43,692 bases of DNA from Phycisphaerae bacterium (GTDB taxonomy: Bacteria; Planctomycetota; Phycisphaerae; UBA1845): positions 1 to 43,692 of the forward strand of contig JAGVHG010000125.1 in NCBI GenBank assembly GCA_020056715.1, read 5' to 3'. The notes under the pieces are model-generated. The model searched no databases. It was not told the origin of the DNA and worked only from the letters and a program-made list of their open reading frames with translations. Positions 24,207-31,850 of this stretch are shown piece after piece; positions within the stretch are counted from its first letter, which is position 1; each line of letters opens with the position of its first letter. Both the position numbers and the translations under genes were made by a program.

Positions 24207-25238
24207 CTACGTTTGGGTGGCGTGAGCAAGGCTGCGGCCCCAATCCTGGTTGCGGACGGCCGTCGTGATTCGTTCCGCAAGTTCGACGGCGGCGTAGCCT
24301 TCTTCGGCGCTCACTCCGCTACTCCGCCCCGTTCGTACTGCGTCTAGAAAGGACTCAATCTCCGCACGCAGCGGCTCCACGTCGTCCACGACGAGCGGTT
24401 CAATCTTGACCATCGAACCGAAGTCGAGTCCCGCCATCTGAGACAAGTCGTCGAAGTTGCGTTCCTTGGCCATGCGGATGAGGTCGAGATTGTCCGCGAG
24501 CTTCAGGGCCACTCCGGATTTCTTCTGGTAATCCATCGAGAGATAGGCCGTCGGGCAGAACACCCGAATCTTGCGTTCCGTTTTTAGGGCCAACCGCGAC
24601 GCCGTGAGATTGGCCACCGCCCCCCCGGCAAAGTGAATCCGGGCGTTGGCGACATCCTCATTGGGGCCAAGCACGGCCACACCCACCGCGTCAATCGTAC
24701 ACTCGCGTTGACGCACCAAGTGTAGTACGATGTCGATATCGTGGATCATCATGTCGAAGACGACGCCGATGTCCGCGCTGCGGAAGGTGAAGGGGCTGAT
24801 GCGATGCGTTTCGATGAACCGCGGGGCCACCTGCATCCGAAGCATGGCCTGAACCACAGGGTTGAAGCGCTCTGAATGACCGACTTGCAAGAGACAACCA
24901 TTCTTCGCAGCGGCATCCACCAATTGTCGAGCACTGACGGCGTCCGGGGCCAGCGGCTTCTCCACCAATACGGCGATTCCTCGGTCGAGAAGGGGGATCG
25001 CCACCTCGGCGTGATAGACCGTGGGGACCGCCACGGTCGCGGCCTCGACCGTGGTGGTAACGTCGGCGAATCGTGAAAACACCTGTCCGCCGAACTTGGC
25101 GGAGATCTCTCGTGCCCGGTCGAGGTCCTTGTCGACGATGGCGACCAATTTGCACCCGTCGAGTTCATGGTAGATTCGGGCGTGATTTCGGCCCATGTGG
25201 CCTACGCCGATCACCGCGACTTTCAGCGGGTTTATCAT
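24207..25238 (-). CDS. Gfo/Idh/MocA-family oxidoreductase next to lpxA
   Basis: About 343 residues from ATG 25238 (a TTG lies one codon before). The N-terminal Rossmann fold begins KVAVIGVGHMGRNHARIY, with AIVDKDLDRA after the second strand and the family signature VEKPLAPDA; the catalytic region includes GHSERFNPVVQAM and MMIHDIDIVLHL. It is an NAD(P)-dependent dehydrogenase acting on a sugar or sugar nucleotide. It follows lpxA by 26 bp on the same strand. In some bacteria a family member (GnnA) beside lpxA oxidises UDP-GlcNAc at C3 for the amino-linked lipid A precursor, but the partner aminotransferase GnnB is not here, so the assignment is a hypothesis. The 3' end faces the gene-free stretch. 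Confidence 0.85.
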   Translation of the reverse strand: MINPLKVAVIGVGHMGRNHARIYHELDGCKLVAIVDKDLDRAREISAKFGGQVFSRFADVTTTVEAATVAVPTVYHAEVAIPLLDRGIAVLVEKPLAPDAVSARQLVDAAAKNGCLLQVGHSERFNPVVQAMLRMQVAPRFIETHRISPFTFRSADIGVVFDMMIHDIDIVLHLVRQRECTIDAVGVAVLGPNEDVANARIHFAGGAVANLTASRLALKTERKIRVFCPTAYLSMDYQKKSGVALKLADNLDLIRMAKERNFDDLSQMAGLDFGSMVKIEPLVVDDVEPLRAEIESFLDAVRTGRSSGVSAEEGYAAVELAERITTAVRNQDWGRSLAHATQT

Positions 25239-25264
25239 CAATGGTCGGCCTTGCTCGGCAAGCG

Positions 25265-26338
25265 TCAGGATTCTTGGCTAAACGTCGCGTCCACCGTTTT
25301 GTTGCGATCGAGAACGATGCTCGCGGGATTGTTGCGTCCGGTGAGACCACCATCCCATCCGGTAAACGCCCAGCCGGGATCGGCCTGGGCGATCAACTCA
25401 AACACTTCGTGAGCGTGGTCGCGTGCGGGATTCGCCGTTTGCTGAACCGATCCGCGACCGACCACGTTGACGATGAGCGTATATTGGTTCTGTAGGGTCC
25501 ATGAGTTGCGGTGGACGCGATCGGCGCGCAATGATTCGAGATACCGCCCGTGCCGTCCATGAGCGAACGAACGCATCAGACATTCGCACAAGTATTGGAC
25601 GTGGGGATTGATTGAGCGGGTGACCAGGATTGCCTGCACCCGGTCGCGCATGGCGATGCCGCTGCCCCGCGCCCGCCGTGAGAACAACTTCATGAAGGCG
25701 TCTTTCAGGGCGGCGATATCCTCGTTGCTATAACCGCTGCGCTGCAATCCGACTCCGTTGATCATGCGAACTTCCGAGCGTGGTCCGCGAGCCGCTACGA
25801 GGATGACAAAGGGTGGCACGTCGGCGGCCACGCGAGTCATCCCCCCGATGAAGGCGTGCTTGCCGATGGTGACGAAGTGGTGCACGGCGCTGTGGCCGCC
25901 CATGTTCACATGATCTTCCACATGCACATGTCCGGCGAGCTGCACGTAATTAGCGAAAATGCAGTGATTTCCGATGCGGCAGTCATGGGCGATATGCGCC
26001 CCGATCAGAAAGAGGTTGCGGTCGCCGACGCGGGTCACGCCGCCGCCGTTCCCCGTCCCAGGATGGGCGGTCACCATTTCGCGAAAGATATTATGCTTGC
26101 CGATTTCCAGCGTAGTCCGCTCGCCCGCGAACTTGAGGTCTTGCGGCGGCATCCCCAACACGGCCTGGGGAAAGACCTCGCAACCCTCGCCGAGCGTTGT
26201 GTGCCCATCGATCACGACGTGGTGATGAAGACGGCACCCATCGCCGAGGACTACATTAGGTCCCACGACGCAATAGGGTCCGAGCTGAACGCTACGCCCT
26301 AGCTGCGCGCCTTTTTCCACAATCGCGGTAGGGTGCAT
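25265..26338 (-). CDS. lpxA: LpxA acyltransferase fused to an InlB-repeat-like domain
   Basis: About 357 residues; LpxA is normally near 260. From ATG 26338 the protein opens MHPTAIVEKGAQLG and is a left-handed beta-helix of hexapeptide repeats with MPPQDLKFAGE, the catalytic block AHIAHDC (H118 equals the E. coli H125) and DVPPFVI, then a helical end with YSNEDIAALKDAF up to about residue 270. It transfers an acyl chain from ACP to UDP-GlcNAc in lipid A synthesis. Residues ~283-357 are extra: QYTLIVNVVGRGSV...PGWAFTGWDGGLTGRN...KTVDATFSQ is the pattern of divergent InlB B-repeat domains, otherwise found in secreted proteins. A cytoplasmic enzyme with this tail is very unusual. scpB precedes it and a dehydrogenase follows. 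Confidence 0.9.
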   Translation of the reverse strand: MHPTAIVEKGAQLGRSVQLGPYCVVGPNVVLGDGCRLHHHVVIDGHTTLGEGCEVFPQAVLGMPPQDLKFAGERTTLEIGKHNIFREMVTAHPGTGNGGGVTRVGDRNLFLIGAHIAHDCRIGNHCIFANYVQLAGHVHVEDHVNMGGHSAVHHFVTIGKHAFIGGMTRVAADVPPFVILVAARGPRSEVRMINGVGLQRSGYSNEDIAALKDAFMKLFSRRARGSGIAMRDRVQAILVTRSINPHVQYLCECLMRSFAHGRHGRYLESLRADRVHRNSWTLQNQYTLIVNVVGRGSVQQTANPARDHAHEVFELIAQADPGWAFTGWDGGLTGRNNPASIVLDRNKTVDATFSQES

Positions 26339-26426
26339 ATTCACGACCGACAGAGTACCGAAAGCCGGACGATTTGTCCAGGTGTATTTATGGAGTCGGA
26401 TAGGCGTTTTTCAGGGTGTGTGGCGA

Positions 26427-27047
26427 TCATTCGGCAAGGGTCAATTTGGGAACGGCTTCGGGGTTGTCGGCGTCGAGCTTGGGAAGGTCTTTGAGCGAAG
26501 ACAGCCCGAAAACCTCTAGGAAACGCGTGGTCGTCCCGTAGAGAAGCGGGCGACCGATTTCCTCGGCCCGGCCTACAATGCGGACGAGATTCACATCGCG
26601 AAGCCGCACCAACATGTCCCCGACCGCGACCCCGCGAATGGCCTCAATGTTCGCGCGAAGGATGGGCTGCTTGTAGGCGACGATGGCGAGTGTTTCGAGG
26701 GCCGCCATCGACAAACGAGAGTCGGCCCGAGTCTTGTGCAGCTTGCTGATCCAATGATTGTATGCGGGCAGGGTCAAGAGCTGAAACCCTTTAGCGATCG
26801 ATTCAATCCGAAACGACGCCCCGCCTTGCGCATAGCGCTCGTTCAGAATCTCGATGTGCCGCTTCACGTCTCCGGCGTCGCCGATGCCGAGCAACTGGGC
26901 GATCCGCGCGGCGGGCAAGGGTTCATCCGTCGAAAGCAACAGGGCCTCGACCACCGACTCCGTGGTGACCGACGGCGGCGGTTCGGTGGCAGCCGGCTGT
27001 GGGGTGGCGTCGGCGACTTCTTGCGTGACGTTGAGCGTTTCGTTCAT
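26427..27047 (-). CDS. scpB: Segregation and condensation protein ScpB
   Basis: A 206-residue protein, the kleisin-associated subunit of the SMC-ScpAB chromosome condensation complex. After a Thr/Pro-rich lead of ~30 residues come two winged-helix domains: VVEALLLSTDEPLPAARIAQ opens the first, and SMAALETLAIVAYKQPILRA with IEAIRGVAVGDML is the highly conserved start of the second, ending GRPLLYGTTTRFLEVFGL. scpA is not adjacent, although it often is in other bacteria. The gene is read from ATG 27047, and lpxA follows after 88 bp. It is divergent from the uncharacterised 718-residue gene. Confidence 0.95.
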   Translation of the reverse strand: MNETLNVTQEVADATPQPAATEPPPSVTTESVVEALLLSTDEPLPAARIAQLLGIGDAGDVKRHIEILNERYAQGGASFRIESIAKGFQLLTLPAYNHWISKLHKTRADSRLSMAALETLAIVAYKQPILRANIEAIRGVAVGDMLVRLRDVNLVRIVGRAEEIGRPLLYGTTTRFLEVFGLSSLKDLPKLDADNPEAVPKLTLAE

Positions 27048-27180
27048 CGAAGGGCATCATAATGTGCCGACGCGAAAGTTGCGATAGGCAGCACTGGCCT
27101 CGCGACCGTGTTCCCATCGTTGCGTCCGACCCCGCCTCGGGCTATACACAACCCGCCCGGACGGGCAAGGAATCACGGTG

Positions 27181-29334
27181 ATGTCCAAGATCAATAAACT
27201 CGCCAACTCCGATTTCTCGCTGGGCAAATATGCCCCGCGGAATTGGATCTGGACCGGCAAGCGGGGCGGCGCGCGGTGGCGACGATACGGAGCGGAGGGG
27301 ATTACTCTAGAATCGAATAAGGCGGAGGGATCGGCCTACTGGTCACAAGTCGTGGTCTGCAAGCCGGGAGAGTTCTATCGCATTGAGGCCACGACGACAT
27401 GCGAATTGGATGCCCAAAGCGACACGGGAGGACTGGTGCTGCGGGTCGAAGCGTTGGTCAACGGGCGGCGTCGCGGCGAGCCGTGTACAACGCCGGGGCT
27501 TCGCTACGCCGACGAGCCGATCGCTATCCGGACGTACTTCAAGGCTCCCCAATACATTCGCCGCGTTCGAGTTTCCGTGGGCGTTGTCGATGCCGTCGGA
27601 ACAGCCTGGATCGGGCAGGTACGCGTTATTGCGATCCTCGAACCGGACGAGATGTCGCACGTCCTCGCCGTTCCGCCCCCGACCTCGGCCTACGCCCGGC
27701 CTAAGGCTGCCCGGACGGTTTGTGTTTGCTCCGATCAGGGTGGGGATCGGCCTCCGACTCGACTGCTTTCCGCTTTTTTCGGTGAATCGAAAGTGCATGC
27801 GATCAGAGCGGGGAGCGGGAGCGACCCGATTCGTCCCCTATCGGTAGAGTCGGACGCCCTCTTTCTGCCCGATCCCTTGCCTCCGCCCTCGATCCGGTCC
27901 CTGGAGCAACTGGTTGACTTGGCCTCCGAGCGGATCGTGGTTGTTTCCCTACCCGCATTCGCCAAGTTAACGCGGGGGGTGGCAACGCTGCGGCGTGTCG
28001 AGCAATTAGACGATCCGATCCACGCCAAAGTCACCTATGCGAACTACGCAACGCCGGGCTTCGCCCTCAACGACACCTTCGCTTACGCCTGGCAGGGGCG
28101 GACGGTGGGGAGCTTCGTGCAGAACCAGTTTCGACGAACGGAGGGGCTAAAGAACTTTTGCTGCAAGCATGGTTTCGAGACCATGCTGGTGTCGATGTGT
28201 GAAAAGGATGTCACCTCCAATCGACCGATCTGTCTTTACAAGCCCACGGCCAAGGGCGGGCTGTTCGTTTTGGACATCGAGCCGCTCGAAGCGCCGACCT
28301 CAACCTTCGGCGAGCCGAACTTGGGCGTACACCTGTTGCTTTCCATACTCGGCGTGACGCAAGTCGGCCTCGGGCAGTACACCGTGCCTCTACGCGAGGA
28401 GGCCCAATTGCGTGACGCGATCCGAGAGACCGGCCTACGCTGCGAACAGTTCGTGGTACACGATGCCGACGTACCGGTGGAGGAGGTAGACCAGCAGCTT
28501 GTAACCATCGGCGGCGAAGACCGGTCGTACGGCCTGCCGCTAACACCTAAGCCCGTAATTCTCGTTCGCAGCGGCCTGACCTCGGGCGACGTGGAGAGTG
28601 TTTACGGGGCCTACGCTTGGTTTAAGCACCTGGTCCGCCCGCCGCCGTTCGCCTGCACCTATGTAGAAACGCTGGCCTCGCATTTTCGTCTGGCCTGGGT
28701 GCCTTGCGCCGCGCCGTGGGCCGTACGAGACGGGTGGCGACGAACCGATCTGGTGCGAGATTCCAATCTCGCACCAGCGTCGCCGATGGAACTGGAGATC
28801 GACGACGCCCCGATTGCGGCGTTGATCGACGTTGTCTCGTGCCCGGTGAACCGGGTCCGCGTGATCTTTTCGCGGGAGGATGACGCCTTTCGGAACTATG
28901 CGACGTGGCTGCCGCAATTGGCGATTGCGTTCGCGGCCGGGAGTTGTTTCGCCCGGACGGCAGCCGACGGCGATACGTTCAACGATCGAAGGCGTTTTGC
29001 ATGGCGGCGGGTGCGACATGAGGTGCAAGTGGAGGTCGCCGCCGACGCCTTCACCGAGCCGATCCACCGTGACACCGTCGCCGCCGGGGGGAAGGTGATG
29101 CGCATCGAACTACCCGGCTGCGACGCCGATTTCGTCGCCCATTCGATTCACCGCACCGCCCTGGCGGCTACGCTTTTGGAGCAGGTTGTCGGATTGCAAT
29201 ACGGAATCATCGCCGTAAACCGATCGAGTTGCCCGGTCCATTTCGATGGATTTCCGCCGGTGGGGCCGGGCGAGCCGTTGATCGTGGATCGTCGCGATCC
29301 GATCCTCCAATCCAGGATCGTTCAAGTCGGCTGA
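27181..29334 (+). CDS. Large uncharacterised protein
   Basis: A 717-residue protein (ATG 27181, with AGGA about ten bases upstream) that I do not recognise. The first ~165 residues (SGKRG..YWSQVVVCKPGEFYRIEATT and RTYFKAPQYIRRVRVSVGVV) look like a beta-sandwich carbohydrate-binding-type module. The middle (VCVCSDQGGDRPPTRLLSAF, FLPDPLPPPSIRSLEQLVDL, ERIVVVSLPAFAKLTRGV) resembles an alpha/beta domain, and the end is beta-rich (HSIHRTALAATLLEQVVGLQ). No signal peptide is present. Two palindromic repeats have entered the frame: 27801-27831, encoding IRAGSGSDPI, and 28750-28777, encoding LVRDSNLAP. The following two genes read convergently. Function not assignable. Confidence 0.7.
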   Translation: MSKINKLANSDFSLGKYAPRNWIWTGKRGGARWRRYGAEGITLESNKAEGSAYWSQVVVCKPGEFYRIEATTTCELDAQSDTGGLVLRVEALVNGRRRGEPCTTPGLRYADEPIAIRTYFKAPQYIRRVRVSVGVVDAVGTAWIGQVRVIAILEPDEMSHVLAVPPPTSAYARPKAARTVCVCSDQGGDRPPTRLLSAFFGESKVHAIRAGSGSDPIRPLSVESDALFLPDPLPPPSIRSLEQLVDLASERIVVVSLPAFAKLTRGVATLRRVEQLDDPIHAKVTYANYATPGFALNDTFAYAWQGRTVGSFVQNQFRRTEGLKNFCCKHGFETMLVSMCEKDVTSNRPICLYKPTAKGGLFVLDIEPLEAPTSTFGEPNLGVHLLLSILGVTQVGLGQYTVPLREEAQLRDAIRETGLRCEQFVVHDADVPVEEVDQQLVTIGGEDRSYGLPLTPKPVILVRSGLTSGDVESVYGAYAWFKHLVRPPPFACTYVETLASHFRLAWVPCAAPWAVRDGWRRTDLVRDSNLAPASPMELEIDDAPIAALIDVVSCPVNRVRVIFSREDDAFRNYATWLPQLAIAFAAGSCFARTAADGDTFNDRRRFAWRRVRHEVQVEVAADAFTEPIHRDTVAAGGKVMRIELPGCDADFVAHSIHRTALAATLLEQVVGLQYGIIAVNRSSCPVHFDGFPPVGPGEPLIVDRRDPILQSRIVQVG
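27801..27831 (+). repeat. Dispersed repeat copy inside a coding region
   Basis: GATCAGAGCGGGGAGCGGGA followed by GCGACCCGATT matches the left arm of the element at 20421 (CAATCAGAGCC..GGAGCGGAAGCGACCGG). It adds about ten residues (IRAGSGSDPI) to the 717-residue protein without breaking its frame. Confidence 0.6.
28750..28777 (+). repeat. Perfect 13-bp palindrome inside a coding region
   Basis: CTGGTGCGAGATT (28750-28762) and AATCTCGCACCAG (28765-28777) are perfect reverse complements around CC. It encodes LVRDSNLAP in the 717-residue protein. A 13-bp stem with a 2-base loop is unlikely in an ordinary gene and fits a palindromic insertion. Confidence 0.75.
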
Positions 29335-29342
29335 TAGCCGAC
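29326..29342. terminator. Possible bidirectional terminator hairpin
   Basis: GTCGGCT-GAT-AGCCGAC, a perfect 7-bp stem, spans the stop of the plus gene and nearly touches the stop of the convergent minus gene at 29344. There is no T-run on either strand, so intrinsic termination is uncertain. Confidence 0.35.
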
Positions 29343-29343
29343 C

Positions 29344-30558
29344 TTATCCCACGGCGCTCCGCCGGGCGAAGCGTATCGCCTGTTTGAGGGTGGTAAGGGC
29401 CGACTCGGATAAAAGCCCGTAGTGATCGATCTCCACGGCGGCGAAACCGGCATTGGCGGCATCGGGTAGGATGCCGACCAACCGCGACGCGGCAGGCCCG
29501 ACGGCCGCAGTCGCCGAAAGCTGAAGCTCGTTGCGTCTCGCCCGTGACGGCATCACGGTTGGAAGCCGGGCCGGGTCGTCAACACGGGTGATGACGGCGG
29601 AGGGTATCGAAAGGTCCAATCCGTTCGCCGCGTCGGCGGGAGAGTCAAACGCGGTCCGCTCCAACAACAGGTCGCAGCGGCACGCCTCTTTGAGCTTTCG
29701 CAGCAGCGTGTTGAGGTCTTCGATTTGTCGGCGACGATGCTCGGCCAGGCTTTCGTGTTCGGCGAAGAAGTCCGCGACCGGCGTCCCTTCACAAGGCCCT
29801 CGCTCAAACGCCAGGTTCACGGTTTGTTCCACGGCCCGCCGCGCCGCCTCGACGTCGATACCGGCGCTTTGGGACCGTTGAACGCACGATTCGCAAAAGC
29901 AAACCGCCAGCAGAGATCGCTCGACGGGGCCTAAGAGTGCATCCGAAAACCCCCTCACCCTACCCTCTCCCCCTGGTGGGGGAGAGGGATTTATGACGCA
30001 CTCCAATGAGGCCCCGGCGTGCAAGTCGTCGGCGTCGGACCAGCGAATATCGAAATCCGCGAGGGTCAAGGCGGTGACACCGGCGCTGGTGGATAGGTCC
30101 AGGGCCATCCCCCGCAAATAGGTCTGTACTTCGGCATTGGCCAAGCATAGGCGGTCACGTGATTCGTCGCCGAAGACGTTTTTGCACGCAAACTCCGGGT
30201 AACGCTCCGCCATCCGACCGGCGGCGGACGCCGAAACGATCGTTCGAAGGCTCAGCCCGCGACCGGCGCAGGCCTTGGCGATCGTTGCGAGCGGGTTGCC
30301 CATCGTAACCCAACTGGACACGATCGGTTGACAACGGGTCTGGGCGTAGTGGCGATCCGCCGGCTGAAAAAATACGCCGCCCCGGGTCCGGAAAACGCGT
30401 GGATGTCGTGAGTTGGCACGGAGCTGCGCAGACGGAGGCGCGGCGACCCACAGCGAAAGCCCGCTGACTCCCACCTCCCCGCGCAGTTGATCCAAGACGC
30501 CTCCGACGTCCTCGGCCGGCAAATCCCACGGGTAGGCGACGATGAAAAGCTCGAACAT
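29344..30558 (-). CDS. Uncharacterised protein, possible TIM-barrel hydrolase
   Basis: A 404-residue protein; ATG 30558 overlaps the stop of the upstream small gene (TGATG). Features: FELFIVAYPWDLPAEDVGGV at the N-terminus, LSLWVAAPPSAQLR, RGGVFFQPADRHYA, the Cys pair in LLAVCFCESCVQRSQSAGID, and alternating strand/helix segments such as TALTLADFDIRW and GFAAVEIDHYGLLS. This is reminiscent of TIM-barrel glycoside-hydrolase-like proteins, where a CxCxxC patch follows the fifth or sixth strand, but I cannot name a family. A repeat (29951-29990) encodes NPSPPPGGEGRVRGF in the middle. Catalytic residues are not identifiable. Confidence 0.65.
   Translation of the reverse strand: MFELFIVAYPWDLPAEDVGGVLDQLRGEVGVSGLSLWVAAPPSAQLRANSRHPRVFRTRGGVFFQPADRHYAQTRCQPIVSSWVTMGNPLATIAKACAGRGLSLRTIVSASAAGRMAERYPEFACKNVFGDESRDRLCLANAEVQTYLRGMALDLSTSAGVTALTLADFDIRWSDADDLHAGASLECVINPSPPPGGEGRVRGFSDALLGPVERSLLAVCFCESCVQRSQSAGIDVEAARRAVEQTVNLAFERGPCEGTPVADFFAEHESLAEHRRRQIEDLNTLLRKLKEACRCDLLLERTAFDSPADAANGLDLSIPSAVITRVDDPARLPTVMPSRARRNELQLSATAAVGPAASRLVGILPDAANAGFAAVEIDHYGLLSESALTTLKQAIRFARRSAVG
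29951..29990 (-). repeat. CCCTCTCCCC palindrome inside a coding region
   Basis: CCCTCTCCCCC (29963-29973) and GGGGGAGAGGG (29978-29988) pair around TGGT, preceded by CCCCTCACCCTA. It shares the core of the element at 7906-7932 between larB and nnrD. It reads through in the 404-residue protein as NPSPPPGGEGRVRG. Confidence 0.75.
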
Positions 30559-30815
30559 CAGGTTGGGACCTCCGCCCCGCCCGGCGTGACTTCGTCGTAG
30601 GTGTTCTCAAGGACGTCCAACATACGACGATGGGCTTGCTCCGCCGTCACACCGTAGAAGGTCGGAGCAACGGCCGTCGCACCCGGTTTCTCGTCTCCGT
30701 TGGCATCGACCTCACGGCAGGTGGACACCCACCGGTCCTCGTCATAGACGACGCGGACCCCGAACCAGCGAGGGGCCGATCCTCCGCTCACCACCCTATA
30801 CAAATGGAAAGGCAT
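30558..30815 (-). CDS. Small uncharacterised protein (85 aa)
   Basis: An 85-residue protein from ATG 30815, with GAGG about nine bases upstream. It begins MPFHLYRVVSGGSAPRWFGV and contains RVVYDEDRWVSTCREVDANG, then AEQAHRRMLDVLENTYDEV, a short beta-rich region followed by one helix. No signal peptide, membrane segment or metal motif. It shares TGATG with the following 404-residue gene, so the two are translationally coupled and probably work together. Family unknown. Confidence 0.65.
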   Translation of the reverse strand: MPFHLYRVVSGGSAPRWFGVRVVYDEDRWVSTCREVDANGDEKPGATAVAPTFYGVTAEQAHRRMLDVLENTYDEVTPGGAEVPT

Positions 30816-30888
30816 GGCCGATGAACCTCAACAAGGACGAGCATAGGGCCGTATTGTAACCCTCATCAACGGCGAGGCCAGCGTTAGT

Positions 30889-31060
30889 GGGTGGCCCAGG
30901 TCCTTTGGACCTGGGGGAGTCGATGATTTGCGTCCAGGCCATGCACACGATCATCGTCTCCCCCACCTCCAAAGGAGGTGGGCCACCCGACCCCCACCTC
31001 CAAAGGCCGGGGTGGCCCAGGTCCTTTGGACCTGGGGGAGACGATGATATACGCTCATTG
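30889..31060. repeat. BIME-like palindrome array upstream of the RAYT gene
   Basis: Hairpins CCCAGGTCC-TTT-GGACCTGGG (30895-30915), CCCACCTCC-AAA-GGAGGTGGG (30962-30982) and again CCCAGGTCC-TTT-GGACCTGGG (31016-31036) are joined by inverted linkers GGGGGAGTCGATGAT...ATCATCGTCTCCCCC. This is the head-to-tail and tail-to-tail layout of bacterial interspersed mosaic elements. The array ends directly before the ATG at 31063. Copies recur at 31656-31800 and 40063-40165. Confidence 0.88.
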
Positions 31061-31062
31061 TC

Positions 31063-31644
31063 ATGCCCAGCCATCTTCGCAGATATGACGAACCGGGTGA
31101 TTCTCACTTCTGGACGATCTCCTGCCGACGGCGTCTGACGTTCTTTCACGACGACGGCGTGAAACGAATCGTAGCGGACGGACTGCGCGTACTGCAGCAA
31201 CGATTCGGCGTCTGCCTGATCGGGTACGTCATCATGCCTGAGCATGTGCATGTGATCGTCTACTCACACCCTCGTGGAAAGGATGCCCCGATCCCGGTTT
31301 CCAAGTTGCTTCACGCGTTCAAGAAGCATGTCGGGTTTCATGGGAAACAGCGACTGCGCGAAGTATGGCGTGTCCAAGGCGGGCTTTGGTCGCAACCTCT
31401 CAATGCTTGGGCAACCGGCGACAAGAACGAACAGACGATCTGGAACGTTCGTGGGTACGATTTCAACGTGCGCACCCACAAGTCGCTGCTCCAAAAACTC
31501 GACTACTGCCACAAGAACCCGGTCACGCGAGCCTTGGTCGATCGCGCTGAGGATTGGCCTTGGAGTAGTTATCGCTACTACGAGTTGGGGGACGAATCAG
31601 TGCTGAAAATGGATTGGGACGGAAGCTGGCCGATCATCTGGTGA
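31063..31644 (+). CDS. REP-associated tyrosine transposase (RAYT)
   Basis: A 193-residue Y1/HUH transposase of the IS200/IS605-like RAYT branch. The HUH motif is in IMPEHVHVIVY and the catalytic Tyr helix is LLQKLDYCHKNPVTRALV (YxxxN). The N-terminus HFWTISCRRRLTFFHDDG and the end AEDWPWSSYRYYELGDESVL are typical. RAYTs bind and cleave single-stranded REP hairpins and are held to spread them, usually as single-copy domesticated genes. This one is bracketed within 3 to 15 bp by the palindromic arrays at 30889-31060 and 31656-31800, which are therefore its likely substrates. No motif residue is missing, so it could be active. Confidence 0.92.
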   Translation: MPSHLRRYDEPGDSHFWTISCRRRLTFFHDDGVKRIVADGLRVLQQRFGVCLIGYVIMPEHVHVIVYSHPRGKDAPIPVSKLLHAFKKHVGFHGKQRLREVWRVQGGLWSQPLNAWATGDKNEQTIWNVRGYDFNVRTHKSLLQKLDYCHKNPVTRALVDRAEDWPWSSYRYYELGDESVLKMDWDGSWPIIW

Positions 31645-31655
31645 TGCGATCCGCC

Positions 31656-31800
31656 CACGATCATCGTCTCCCCCACCTCCAAAGGAGACTGGGTGGCCCA
31701 GGTCCTTTGAACCTGGGGGAGTCGATGATATGCGTCCAGCGCCATGCACACGATCATCGTCTCCCCCACCTCCAAAGGAGGTGGGCCACCCGACCCATCA
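31656..31800. repeat. BIME-like palindrome array downstream of the RAYT gene
   Basis: Same elements as at 30889: ATCATCGTCTCCCCCACC, a decayed hairpin, CCCAGGTCC-TTT-GAACCTGGG with one mismatch, GTCGATGATATGCGTCCA, and a full CCCACCTCC-AAA-GGAGGTGGG. With the upstream array it frames the transposase gene on both sides. Confidence 0.88.
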
Positions 31801-31850
31801 GGCTGGGTAGAGGACTTGCACCTCCAAGCGGTCGAACATGCTCGGCGCAC

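Noticed and set aside
23672-24280. 202-codon minus-strand open frame in the gene-free stretch
   Set aside because: It starts inside the Gfo/Idh/MocA gene in another frame, has no ribosome site, and its composition (Arg/Ser/Pro-rich, no pattern) looks non-coding.
30889-31800. CRISPR array
   Set aside because: The repeats are palindromic mosaics with unequal spacing and internal hairpins, no unique equal-sized spacers, and a RAYT gene between them; no cas genes are present.
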